Shown here: in pieces, positions 10,819-22,125 of the stretch
Layout: each line of letters begins with the position of its first letter
How positions within the stretch are numbered: the stretch's first letter is position 1
Source of the DNA: Clavulina sp. PMI_390
Lineage: Eukaryota; Basidiomycota; Agaricomycetes; Cantharellales; Hydnaceae
Length of the DNA: 55,119 bases
Reading direction: 5' to 3'
Assembly: GCA_015039315.1 (NCBI GenBank)
Contig: WIDE01000158.1
Coordinates: 1-55,119, forward strand
Position numbers and translations under genes: made by a program
The notes under the pieces: model-generated
What the model was told of the DNA's origin: nothing
The model's input: the letters and a program-made list of their open reading frames with translations, nothing else
The model's database searches: none

Positions 10819-13092
10819 ATGGACGCGACAGCAAGCACTGGACTCCCACACGCGCACCTAGAGGAGTACTATCAACTCACCCTCGACGACGGCACCCAGT
10901 TTGTCGGACAGCTCGCAGACCCTCAGCACGGCAAAGTCTTCCATGTAGGTGCTGTCCGCCACGTGCTTTCCCTCTGCGGTCGCTAATGTTGGCCTTTTGC
11001 TCATCGTTTGCCCTCCCCCTTTGGGGGAACCCCCCTGGCGCAAAAACTCCTGTGCTGGGTCTTGGGGGAGCGGATTGCTAGCGCGTTGATGGGGTCAGTG
11101 TCCTCTGTTATCGATTGACGTACTGGGGTAGCTTGCCTGTTGATGTCCCAGCACGCTTCCTTAGCCACAGGTAAGCCCCTCTTTTTCTCTCTGTATCCAC
11201 ACTAGCCCTAGTTCGCCTGCCGTCGTGTTGCCTCAAGACAAGTAGGGTGCATGCTGTGGCAGACGCTCCCCAGCCTCAAAGTTGATCTCCGACGATGACT
11301 AACTCGCTTCACTGTTCCCTTTCTCAACAGCGACAGAAACTGTATGACTTGGGCGCCCTCGTCTTCCCATCTCACAGCGCTCCTTCTCCACGCCGTCTCT
11401 CTCGCCACCCACCGAGCGCAAGACATGGCCGGCGAGTATGATGACCTTGGCGAGCACAACTTCCACCGCCAGCGTGTCGAACAAGGTCCTCAATGTAACG
11501 TCTCCTCCGACGAATCCGACGTACCTGGAGATGGGACGAGTGTGAGGAATCGCTACACCATGGAGCAGGCGTACGTTGATGATGAACTAGCGAACACTCA
11601 TTCCCGTATGTCCGTTGAGCCATCGAGTAGCATGTCGGAGAGTGGTCGCGATAGGGGCGCGCCACCAGAACCGCAGCAAGAATGGCATGCTGGAGCCAAA
11701 GATATGAGTGTCGGCGCACTATATCCTCTCAACACTGATCATCATCGTCTCCCACCGGCATACGACATCGTGATGAATGGTTTGATTCAAGGTGTCGACG
11801 TCGGAGTCGAGCCAGAGAGCGTCATCGCAAGCCCGCGTCTCGATCCGAATTATCTTGAGATCCGTCCTCGTCACCCCAACATCAGCATTTCACCGATGAC
11901 GCTCTTCCACAATCGGCGACAGCACACTGTGTCTCCCCCTTTCGACAGCACCTCGCTCGACGCCGACGCCAACGGCTTTCCTCCACCCGCATGCTACCAC
12001 TGGCCTCCTACTCCTGACTCTCCCTCCCTCCCCAGTCCGAACATCACAAGTCCCTCAAGGAGCCCGACAGAGATCCCATATACGCCACAGAAATCGCTCT
12101 CACCCTCCCTGTCCTCCTTGTATTCACAATTGCAGATACCGCGGTGGCCTCCGAGTTATGATTGCTTGATGTCATCTGGCCCTTCTCTCTTGCACCAAGA
12201 CCAGGAGCAGGCCCACACACAAGATCGATCATCGTCGTCCCTCTCCGCCCCATTCAACCTAGCCTCGACTCCCCCTCCCCCTCATCAGTGCAACCAGCAT
12301 CGCTACCTCTCCTCTCCTTCGCTCCCCTGCCTCTCCCCCTCCTCATCTCACCCCACCCCCGTCGCATTCTCATACCCAAGGCGGCTGCAGGATGACCCTG
12401 AGCGCGAGAAAGAATGGGCTTCCCACGATCTGGGGTCTTCTAGTGGACGTCTCCCCTGTACACTCAGCGCGATGACGCAGTGTCACGGGCTGATGACCAG
12501 GGATGGTGTGATGGGGGAGGTTGCAGAAGGGCGTTGGGGTCCTGATCCTCTTCCCGCTGGCACAAAGAGCGAGATATCCCGAGCAGAGGCCGACGACGAC
12601 AATAACGAGCTGGCAAGGATGGACAAAGTAGGGGATCGGAAGGTCGTGAGAAGCAAGACAAGAAACCTGGATGTGCACGACAAGAATATGGGAAAATCGG
12701 TGAAAGTGGATAATCCTCACCCTCGGCCTCAGAGGCTCGAGGGTAGAGGAGAGGTATTGCAACAAACCTTTGTTCCAAGTTTGAGTTCTAGCGCTAACGA
12801 CAGCACCCAGCATTCTCTTCTCATTGGCTCATTGAGAACCGGTCCCACTATCCAGACGCAATACTCGCAGAACATGAGTGGCACGGCCAACTCGTGGGCA
12901 CCACCATACCAGAACCACCTCATCTTGGACGAAACCCCCGATACGAGTGAGGGGTCTGCGTCTTCCAAAACCGTCATAGCTCAGGTCCCGGCTAGGAGAG
13001 AAAAAACATTGTCAATGACGAAGGCAACGACTTTGGACGAGTGGGAGCTGGAAATCATACGCACACTTCTGAACATCGGATCGCAAAAGTAG
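10819..13092 (+). CDS. G3: family protein, subfamily B, intact reference copy (658 aa)
   Basis: Best intact example of the B type. Exons 10819-10944, 11082-11170 and 11331-13092 (introns 137 and 160 bp, GACTAAC branch-like box in intron 2). Residues 1-42 (MDATASTGLP, then EEYYQLTLDDGTQFVGQL) join in frame to CYRLTYWGSLPVDVPARFL, giving a short region of alternating hydrophobic residues that could be a small beta fold. Residues 77-103 (MTWAPSSSHLTALLLHAVSL) are a probable helix. The middle is rich in Ser, Pro and His, with GVDVGVEPES near residue 215 and HRYLSSPSLPCLSP near 394. After an acidic/Lys stretch come SSANDSTQHSLL and the tail LDEWELEIIRTLLNIGSQK. No enzyme motif or secretion signal is visible. 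A role as a regulatory or scaffold protein would be a guess. Confidence 0.78.
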
Positions 13093-13560
13093 GCGCCTAT
13101 CGCTACTCTCCTTTTTTTCTTTCATTCTTGAAACCGCATCAGCTTGACCGGATGGCTCACTGTTGACTCTTCTGCTGTTCATGATCAACTATTTCGCTCG
13201 TTCGGTTCTTGAATACCCGATCGCGCATGTAACACAAGCCCAGGCTCGCTGCTCTCATCTCTTCTCGCTCTCGTTCCGGTCCATGCGTGCGGTTTACCAG
13301 TGCAAATACGAATGTGGCGTGCTGCAAATCTGACTGGGTTCTTCGCTAACCAGTCCTAGGGTGAAGGACATTCGGTTATCTGGAAGGCTCGCTTTCTTCC
13401 TTCACGATGACGACGACCGAGAAACGGCATACCAAGGGGAATCTCTATGAATTTGTGTTGGGACAACTCTCTTGGCTTCTTGATGCACTCAAGGTTGGAA
13501 TAGGTCGTCCAGGACACTACTTACATCTATCTATCTTAGCGAAAAGAGAGAGGGGGAGGA
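13093..13560 (+). repeat. Subfamily B 3' flank, copy 1
   Basis: Aligns with 18646-19160 (after G4) and 28889-29400 (after G6). Shared landmarks are GCGC followed by a pyrimidine stretch, a CTTCTGCTGTTCA-like box, CGCGCATGTAACAC, and CAGTGCAAATRCRAATGTG-like sequence. No conserved reading frame. Part probably serves as 3' UTR. Confidence 0.6.
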
Positions 13561-14598
13561 GATGTAGCGAAAGTGACCGTTTCAGGTGAATGATTGCAGG
13601 CAAGTCGTTAGGTTCTTGGCTCCTTGACTCCTCAATGAGCCAAATTTACATTCACATACTTTTATCTCCTTGGTTTTGCAAAGTGTCACTGTCTGCTTTG
13701 TGGGTGCAGATGTCAGACAGGCGAGGGTTGTTGCGGCAGCGACCGGCCCTATTCAGTTCTGTGTCACTTCCTGACATTGGCAACACCACACGACTAGAAC
13801 ACCACTGGAGCATTGGTCGTCTCTCTATGATTTCTTCTTCGTTTGCTATATTTGACTGCCGACAATGTATGGTCAGCTCCGTGCGCTAATCGGAATGTAT
13901 TAATGTTCATACACGGTGTTGTGAAGCACCAGGAGAAAAAAACTCGTCACTCCCCCCCACAGAAATTTGCATCATTATCAAGGAGCTGCCTCAAATAGTC
14001 TTGTCAAATGGATCTTGAAGAGTGTTATACGTGATGATGATTAGACGCCACGACGTGGGACCGACGAACTGTGCGGTTTTGAGATGCTCATCCTACAACT
14101 ACTTCCCTCTCTCTGGCAGCAACTTTGAAAGAGGTATAACCAAACGGGATTTGTGTTGGTAACATTTTTGTGCCATTACTGGTGATTCCGAGTATGGCAT
14201 GGCTTGTCACCTCGATTGCTGCTCAGTACACATTGTCCACCATCTGATCGCCATGTCCTGAGGATTCTGATTGAAAACGCTCCAAGTCGCACAATCGACG
14301 AGCATCAAAATTCTCACTCTGCTGCCACTTACCTCCCGTCTCTTCCGCTCTGTAGTGCTAACAGAATGGCACCAAGAGCGAGAGCAATTGGGGAGACTCC
14401 ACTGGTGGTGCGAGGGGCGGTAGGAGCCGTACCAACTCTGGATTGCGAGAGGAGACAGGGATGTAATAGATTAGAAAGAAGGGATGAAGCTAGTGGAGGA
14501 GGCGGATCCTCGGGGCGGGAAGCCTGAAGGCACCGTAGATGTGTTCAGACGGGCTCTTCTTCGTGCAGGCTGGAACTACGAGGCAATTTCAAGCCCCA
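13561..14598. other. Intergenic, no supported gene
   Basis: A 107-codon open frame at 14204-14527 has biased composition and no counterpart after the other B genes, so I do not call it. The start of the stretch continues the B 3' flank. Otherwise I see nothing. Confidence 0.35.
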
Positions 14599-14730
14599 GC
14601 TCCAACGTCGCTAGCGCGCAGAGATCTTCTCCTCACCGCTGTCCCATCTAGGATGACTCGCCTGAGCCGAACGCCCTCAAACATTGGCAGCACTATCAAC
14701 CTATCATGCCAGAGCTACTTGAGTATTGAT
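14599..14730 (+). pseudogene. Subfamily B C-terminal relic downstream of G3
   Basis: The frame reads SLARRDLLLTAVPSRMTRLS and then RTPSNIGSTINLSCQSYLSID. The second part matches RTRDSQNIGRTVDLLAPRCQMYLSI of G4 and the CQSYL motif of G7, G8 and G10 in order and spacing. The LDEWELE tail does not follow, so only about 44 codons remain. It has the same orientation as G3 and G4. Confidence 0.6.
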
Positions 14731-15956
14731 GGCGAATGTGTTCCATTATCGTTTCGGATGGGTGAATTGGGGTATCCTTCCCCTAGCCTAAATCTCGCCC
14801 CAGTAAGCACATTCTTCGTCAATCAGCCGCGCGGCACATACGCTATTTGTTGGGATGTGAAATCTGACACCGTCTTTTGACGTTAGGGGGCACATCAAGT
14901 TTTAGATTGATTTTGTCCTTATCGTGTTTCTTGGAATGCATGTACTGCGAAGCTCGACGCAGCCATTTTACTTTCTGGTGTCGTCATGGTCGACTCATAG
15001 ACTCCCTAGCCAAAATCAGGTGGAATGGTACATTCTGCGAGTGGTGGTGCGGGGTACGATATGGAGCACGTCGCGGCCCTATAGCTCCACTCCACGCGCG
15101 TGATGGATGCTCGCGATCACAAATCCCTTGGTGGATATTTCAGCAACTCGTTCCTTTCCTTTTGCGCTGATGAGCTACGAGCGAGTTGCAAGATCTTGTT
15201 TGACTACTTGGCTTGTGGCCTGCTTTCCTTTTCCTGCCATTCTGCACTTATACGGTTTCTGGTCACATGATTTCTTTCTCACCACCATACATATAACTTA
15301 AGGAGGCTTGCGGGGCTCATCTGAGACGGAGCCGCCCTTGTCCAGGCTGGATCGCTAGTACTGCGACAGGCTCCAAAATGGAACATACTCTGAGCTAATC
15401 GTGGCGTTCGATCATTTGGGTACGCTGGAAAGATTTCTTTTCTGATAAACGGCAGCAATAGAAGGACTAGCCCCACTTCGGCCCCGAGCGGAGATTCAGA
15501 CTCCGAGAGTTGGCAGAGCGCCAAAAAGAATTTGCATCGTCCGTGTCATGGTTGGCTCAGGAACATCAAAGCCGTTACACTGGAAGGCGCGTGTGCACTG
15601 AGTGGAGGCCACGAGCTGGTAGCGCATTACTGTGGTCCAGGCGGGGCTAACAAGTCAAGGCGATGGATGGTTGTCTTAACAGCCAGGTATTCGGCCAGTC
15701 CAGCAGACGGTCGTTAACGGAGCGAATTGGTCACTGATACAGATCTATGGTTGCCGCAAGTGTCCAGTATGACACTTGGAAGTGGACAGTTCAGGTGGTT
15801 CTGTGGAGCCAGTAGCTTACCCTAGAGAGAGCATATGAAACGAGGTCAAACCACCTCACGCTGATAACCAGCATGTCAACACGGTCCGTTCGCCAGTGAG
15901 TGATAAATAAATGCTGCTTTGACGGCACGACAACGAGAGAGGGAGGGCAGAATGGT
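14731..15956. other. Upstream DNA of G4, no gene
   Basis: Contains the T-rich box GGTCACATGATTTCTTTC at 15261 (989 bp before G4) and ACTTCGGCCCCG at 15475-15486. These are the two far-upstream landmarks also found before other copies. No coding region could be supported. Confidence 0.5.
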
Positions 15957-15962
15957 CACGTG
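15957..15962 (+). promoter_or_regulatory. CACGTG box upstream of G4
   Basis: In AATGGTCACGTGCACCTTG, only 293 bp before the G4 start. This is the shortest spacing in the family. The ATGGCAGGA block after it is poorly preserved. Confidence 0.55.
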
Positions 15963-16249
15963 CACCTTGTGTCGCTCACAGAGCATCGTAATAGAGGAAT
16001 CGATAGCATCTTCCATGGTTCACTTTACATCGCAATCACTCTCTTCCCTATTTCGTCTTGCACCCATTGATAACGTGACCTTGTCTGCCCCCTCCTTCTC
16101 AAGCCCACAACAAGCATCGCCCACAGCCTGCCGCTGTGTCTCCCTGCGCTTGTCCGATCCACCCTCGGCATTTTCAATATTCTGGCCGGTACCGCGCTTT
16201 CGATAACTGAGCCTTCTGACGCCTCACGGAACACCAACCGGTGGTGAAC

Positions 16250-18645
16250 ATGGATGGGACTGCAGGCGCTTCCGTCCCAATCACACATCTGAAGCAGTAC
16301 TACCTGCTCGTCCTCGACGACGGCTCCCAGCTCGTCGGAAAGCTCGCAGACCCTCAGCACGGCAAGGTCTTTCGAGTAGGTTGTCGACCGCTCGACACGA
16401 TCCACACGTGACTAACAAAAGACTTGTGGCTCATTTCGCCCTCGCCCTCATCATGCCATCGCGCTGACGCCATTGGCTGCATCGGGCTTCCCCTTGGGCT
16501 ACCCCTTCGCCTGGAACAATTTTCTTTTTCCTCTGTGATCCCCGCGGGGAACTCGAAGAGTGTTGAGGGCAAGGATGTCCTCTGTTATCGGTTGACGTAC
16601 TGGGGGGGGCAGCTCGCCGGTCGATGTCCCTGCCTGTTTCCTGAGCTGGAGGTAAGCCAACTTTCACTGCTTTAGAACTCGGGTTCCCCCTCTGCTGTCG
16701 TCTAGATGGCGCTTTATCTGTATAGGGTGAACCCCCACAAACTTGATTGTTCACTTCGACAAAGGACTGACCCGCTTTCCCTTCCTCATCCCCTCTTAAC
16801 AGCAGCAGAAAGCGCATGTCTCGAGCTCCCTCGCCTTTGGACCTCTCAGCGCTGCTCCTCCGTGCGGTGGCTCTCAGCACCCATCGAGCACGAGACAGTG
16901 TTGCCAAGTTCAACCACCACGAGCGCTCTCGCTCTCACCAGCGCGCAAAGCTCGGCAGCGATCGGAGATTATCCGAGAGCAATCAGAGCGCGCTCGGGAA
17001 CGGAGGAAGCGTAGATTATTGCAACGGAGAGGATAGCGCCAAGGCGGAAGGGACGTCTGGCACAGAGAAGGCTCACCCCTCTGCTCAGGCCGACTCGGCG
17101 AAGGAGGGTACCCTAGCGGAGATATCAAGCGCAAGCAACATCTGGCGCCACAGTACCAAGGGGGTCGAGGAGATGTCCCAGTTCCCGAATCATCGTCCCA
17201 CCTGGGCTTGCAGTGATGGGGTAAATGATTGTGAGGATGGCGTCGAAGTTGGCTTCGGGTCAGAGAGCCCCGCGGACCCGAATCTTCATCCGAATCCACG
17301 CCATAGCCGTGCTCGTCGTGCCACTATTAGCGTTGACGCCACGTTTGAGACTTCGTCTGGACTCTTCCAGCACCAGCGACAACGACATCATTCCACTTCT
17401 CTCCCCTCTGCTACCAACCCGCCTCGCGATCGCTCTAGCATCGATTTTCCTGCTCCTCTTTCACCTCAGTCCTACCACTGGCCTGCCAGTCCCATCCTCC
17501 CATCCATTCCAAGCTCAGACACTATCCCAATGAGTCCTGTCGAGATGCGGGGAATATCGCAGAAATTATCTCCATCCTCCACATTCTCGTCGTACGTGCA
17601 GTCGCGCGATCAGTGGCCGCCTCCAGAAGACGATTGTCTGATGACACCAAGCTCCCCTTCACAGCATCGAGACCAGCGCAAAGACCAGGATCAAGTTCGA
17701 GACCGTGCATCGTCTATTCCTTCTATTTCATTCCACCTCGCTCCTACCCCCATTCCCATCCACGATCACACCGAGGACTATACCTTTGCCAGCTCCCAGT
17801 ATCGCTACCTCCCTCCTCTTCGACTCCCCCTCTCTTCTCCTCGCCGCATGCCCATCTCATTCTTATCCAGAAGTCGATGGCATAATGATTTAGAGCGTGT
17901 GAGTGAAGCAACATCCCGCGGCCTGAGCTCTGCACGTGAAAGTTTCCCTCGTGCACACAGGACAACGTTGCAGAATCAGGACTTGATGATCGAAGATCGC
18001 TCGCTGGCAGAGGTTGAGGACAGCCACTGGGATTCAGGCACTGCTCCTACTGTCAGTGACACGAGACGGAGTGTCCTAGGGTATGTTTTGGGAGTGGGGA
18101 TGGACAGCGGGAATATCGAGTTGGCTAAGATGGCTGGATTGGACGGCGAGCACGAAGAAGAGGTCAAGAACGTCGTAAAGAGCTCGATAGGAGACGTTGG
18201 CGTTGACAATGACAGAAGTGTGGGCAAGCTGGTGAAACTAGAGGACCCCGAGACTCCGCCTCAAGAGCTCAGTGGCAGAGGAGAAGTATCGCGATCAGCT
18301 CTTATTGTGGGTCAGAGCATACGCACTGACGATTCAAGATTGACTGCCAGCGCTAACGACGGCACCCAGCACCCCTTTTTCACTCGTCCTTCAAAAACAA
18401 CGGTCACTGGCCGAACGCGAGACTCACAAAATATAGGCAGGACGGTCGACCTCTTGGCACCGCGGTGCCAGATGTACCTGAGCATACCTAAAACCACCCA
18501 TACAAGCAAGAGATTCGATCACACGAGAACTTTCAGAGTTCACAATTGCTCGATCGTAGAACAGCCAGCGAAGGCAACGAAGATGAAGAACCTGGATGAG
18601 TGGGAGCTAGAGATAATGAGCGTTCTTCTGCATAAGCGATCGTGA
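16250..18645 (+). CDS. G4: family protein, subfamily B, frameshift in exon 2 (686 aa if corrected)
   Basis: Exons 16250-16375, 16559-16651 and 16803-18645. Exon 1 reads MDGTAGASVP, then KQYYLLVLDDGSQLVGKL. Exon 2 is 93 nt where the frame needs 92. The extra base lies in a run of eight Gs at 16602-16609, right after CYRLTYW. Read literally, the frame then ends early in exon 3. Removing one G restores SSPVDVPACFLSW and joins to SSRKRMSRAPSPLDLSALLL. Exon 3 is fully open, with SDGVNDCEDGVEVGFGSES, YTFASSQYRYLPP near residue 400, CQMYLSI and the tail LDEWELEIMSVLLHKRS, where NVGSR is replaced. The base may be a sequencing error in a homopolymer or a real mutation. Translation from the exon-3 Met at 16816 would give 609 aa without the N-terminal module. 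Confidence 0.65.
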
Positions 18646-19160
18646 TAGTAGGCGCGTACATGACTGCCCATTGTTCTCTTTTTGAAGACTGCAACGGCTC
18701 GCTTGCGGGGTTCACTCTTCACGTGTTCACGATCAACTACCTTACTTGGCTCGCTTCCTTCCTGGCTACCCCGCCATACATGTAACACAAGGCAGCCCAA
18801 GTTTTTATCCTCTCTCTCTCTCCTCTCCCTTATCCCAGTCCATCCATGCGGTTCACCAGTGCAAATGCAACTTTGGCTTGCTATGAATCTCACTCGCTCA
18901 CACGAACGACGCCTAGCGTTGAGTGCATCCTTGAATATTGACTTATGGGCGCTATTGGTCGGAGGGCTTGCTTTCTCAGATCTAAGGATGACAGATCACG
19001 ACGAAAGGGTACGCCCGAGGGGGAAAAAACTGATCAGGTTTGTTGTGGAACGAGTCTCTTGTCCCTTAGGTGCGTTCGTGTTCTAAATGAGGTCATCTGT
19101 CCCATTACTTACATGTATCTCTCTTAGGATGCAATGAGGGAGAAGGGGAGAGGCAGCGGA
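18646..19160 (+). repeat. Subfamily B 3' flank, copy 2
   Basis: Same module as after G3 and G6, including CATACATGTAACACAAG and CACCAGTGCAAATGCAACTTTGG. No frame is conserved among the three copies. Confidence 0.6.
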
Positions 19161-20199
19161 ATCAGTCGTTCCGCAATGAGCGATCGCTTGTTGGCGACCC
19201 GTCAACAATATGCTTAGGGTCAAGTTCACATACCTTGTCTCCCCCAGCCAGCTTGGCCAGGTTGCACTACTTGTTCTGTGTGGTGTTCCATCAACGCTGT
19301 CAAGTTCGACGTGAGCAAACGCCTGGATAGATGTATGTATGGCAAAATGATGGAGGCAGGACGAAAGTTGATGCGGCAAGGTCCGGTTGTATTCAGTTGT
19401 CTCTTTCACATACTCGAGGGACTCATCCCCATTTATAGCGCTATGATGAGGCAACACGACCTGATAAATTGATATTAGATCTTCGATATCTCACTGACAT
19501 CTCTCTCTGCTTACCGTAATTAATGGCGTACGACAGTTAGCTTCAGGCATTAATATAGATTTGTTCGGACACACACGGCCAAAGTAGGGATTTCGCTCAG
19601 CTTAATGCTTGAATTACGACCTTCTGCCTGCCTGGGTATATATGATTCATCAAAGTGTTTGTACTTCGGGACTTGATGATGTATGGTTACGAATTCGCTT
19701 TATCCCGAAAAACACGTAAAGACTAGCACCCTCCCGCATAGAACAAACACTTTCCAGTGTCTGTCGACATGCGCTTATGGAGCAGTTTAAAATGCAGTGT
19801 GGGTGCTCTTATGCTTTCTAATGGCATATGCAATGCTGATAATTAGCATATAGAGCTCCGCTCGTCAAGCTGAACTTTTTATTGAAAGTATTCGCCAGTG
19901 GATTGATGCCTCATTACTTGCCACCAGTAGTTGCGAATCAATTTATATGTGATGTCTATCTGGGGAACTCACAATGTGCGGAAATTATGTAATTGCATCA
20001 TGACGGATATGCTTATGAGCAAGAAATGTGATTCAATAGGTCTTGCGAGCTCCTACTGCCGATTGCTTGAGCTGAAACGTTGGACGCGGAGCTCTCGCGC
20101 TGGAATGCTAATTGCCTATATTTAATGGTCGAGGCTCCTTTGAAGGAGTTATTTTTTGCATGTCCTGAAACTTAGAGCGGTAGAACAGCATTGTCGCAT
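19161..20199. other. Intergenic, no supported gene
   Basis: The first third resembles 29400-29700 and about 3570-3800 (CCGGTTGTATTCAGTTGT at about 19383), the outer part of the B 3' flank. The rest is AT-rich with no open frame worth calling. This is the junction where the flank of a B unit gives way to that of an A unit. Confidence 0.4.
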
Positions 20200-21160
20200 T
20201 AAGAAAGTCTCAGAGAGACATTGAGCGCCTTGAGGGAGTTCTGCGGGAGCGATCGCTGAGCCCACGATCCAGCAAGGCGGGATAGCTATGCTGGGCGGCA
20301 TGTAAGGCATGACCGGCTTATGACGGGAAGGGATGGAGTCAAACTCCGAACACCCGTGGGTTCGTGGCGTGTCGAGATCGAACCACATCGACTCGATCAG
20401 CCTCGAATGCATGGAAGTGGCAAGACAAGCTGGTCTCCCCACGTGAGTATTATGGAAATGCATGGCACGATTTCAAAATAGAACGAGGTGGATTTTCTGA
20501 GCCACAAGATTCTCCCGAATCTGCCTCGGGCGAAGCTTGTCCGCGGAGTGTAAACAACCCCAAATATATCGGAATTACCAGCAACCTCTTTCCTTTGTGG
20601 TTAGTTTCATCGATTCGCTCTAGTGTTCTATTTCAAGTTTATTTTTTTCCCCATGCATATTTGGGACAGAAATTAGTCTTCAGGCGGGCATGTGTATTCC
20701 CCTGGCCGAAGATTCGGGGACGTTTGACAGGACTACAGTGTAGCAATGAATTTGAGAGGACGGATGGGGGGCTGAATCCTGATCGTCCCTAGCACCCTTC
20801 ATTTAATCAACTAGTGGCGACAATGTATTAGTGTAAAAAACTAGCGCTCTGGGTTGGTTCAAGATTGTGTGCGGATGAGTTGTCCATGAAAGGAAGGTCC
20901 CTGAATCATGGCCGAACCGGCGGCGGAAGGTTCGCATCTGATCGATCGTGCCCTCTACGAAGCGCGAAATGAGCTACCCCGCGAATGGATGGAGTGATAT
21001 TGTTCGCTATTTGGCTGGGATGCTTCTGAATCGGCTGTCTATCGAGCTCTGATCGCTTCATCTTTTTCTCATCATCTGTCTGTCACTTCATACTCGGAGG
21101 ACGGGAGAGCATTCTTACTCGTCGTCTGACACTCAATTTCTCTAATAAGTAAAGCCGTCA
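20200..21160 (+). repeat. Upstream module of subfamily A, copy b (before G5)
   Basis: Direct copy of the module at 4580-5515 and inverted copy of 42840-43760. It includes GGATTTTCTGAGCC, GAAGGAAGGTCCCTGAA and GATCGCTTCATCTTTTTC at 21051. It supports duplication of a unit that reaches about 1.9 kb upstream of the gene. Confidence 0.65.
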
Positions 21161-21760
21161 CTGAGTGTACGGCCGTTCGGGAGCAGTTAGTGTCTCAGGC
21201 ATGTAGACATGTTTGCTCTAAAGACTGTGCCGCCGACCCGTGCGTTTCTGATGAAGCTGTGGATCAGGGAGGGCCCTGCTTCGGCTCCGGCGCGCTGGGT
21301 TGGAACGTAGGACCCACGGTACAGAAACAATTGGGCATCGTGCACCGTTCTTTAGCAGTAACTTGTGAATTCATGTTCGCCTTCACTGGCTTCTGGCCAT
21401 GGCTTGATAGTCTACGCGTACGCGCTTGATGGAAAGGGTCATGTATTTGGGATAGTAGTCCAGGTCGACAGCCTCATCAGCTTGTCCAGATTGCTGCGGC
21501 TGAACACCCCGTGGATGGATCCATATATTAGATATCTCGTGTGGCAGTAGCGTCAAAAAAATTGGTCGCCGGGCAGGGATCTGCACAGATGGAGGTTGTC
21601 ATGCTTTGCTTTGAAGTGGAGGAAGATATAGCTGGAGCGTGGGGCTTCACCGTGCCCAAGAACATCAAGCGAGCTAACGGCCATGTATTGGACGCGTTTG
21701 CGAGGTTCAAAGGTGGTTTCATGGTCATTGGAGCGGACCAACACGCCTGCTGGAATCAGT
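21161..21760. other. Upstream DNA of G5, no gene
   Basis: Contains GCTTCGGCTCCG at 21278-21289, 848 bp before the start codon, and GGATCTGCACAGATGG near 21578, shared with the G2 and G9 flanks. A 130-codon frame at 21541-21933 runs through the promoter block and is not preserved before G2 or G9, so I do not call it. Confidence 0.45.
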
Positions 21761-21766
21761 CACGTG
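21761..21766 (+). promoter_or_regulatory. CACGTG box upstream of G5
   Basis: In ATCAGTCACGTGTAAGAG, 365 bp before the start, followed by CGAACATGGCAGGAGGAAG and by the CCATATACGGTCGCC and GGATATGATATGGCGC boxes shared with G2. Confidence 0.65.
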
Positions 21767-22125
21767 TAAGAGTCGTCACTCCGAACATGGCAGGAGGAAG
21801 TGAAAGCCTTTTCCAACAGTTTTCCCCCCTTGCATTGCAGCCCTCGTACCTCGTCCTTCTTCGCCACTCTGTCCATATACGGTCGCCCCGCGTGGATATG
21901 ATATGGCGCTCTTCACTCCCCCCCTCCTGCTAGTACCCGTCAGCAGGCCCAGACCCTCTCCACTGGACGAATAAAATCCGGCCGTCGACGACCCAGGCGC
22001 TAGAGTCTCCAGCTATTTTCCGTCACACTGAGCCTCCCCCAGTATCCCCATAATTTTCGGCGGCAGCATTCGCCCTCGAGAAACAGCAATCCCAACGCTA
22101 CCTCGTGTCACGGTGTGGGCGCTAG

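Noticed and set aside
14204..14527. 107-codon frame between G3 and G4
   Set aside because: Low-complexity end (Gly/Ser-rich), no counterpart after other B genes and no match to the family.
18720..18727. Other CACGTG or near-CACGTG sites in intergenic DNA (for example at about 18719, 20437 and 49476)
   Set aside because: They lack the following TCACCCCAACATGGCAGG block and do not stand about 350 bp before an exon 1.
21541..21933. 130-codon frame overlapping the G5 promoter
   Set aside because: It runs across the conserved CACGTG block, which is non-coding before all other copies.
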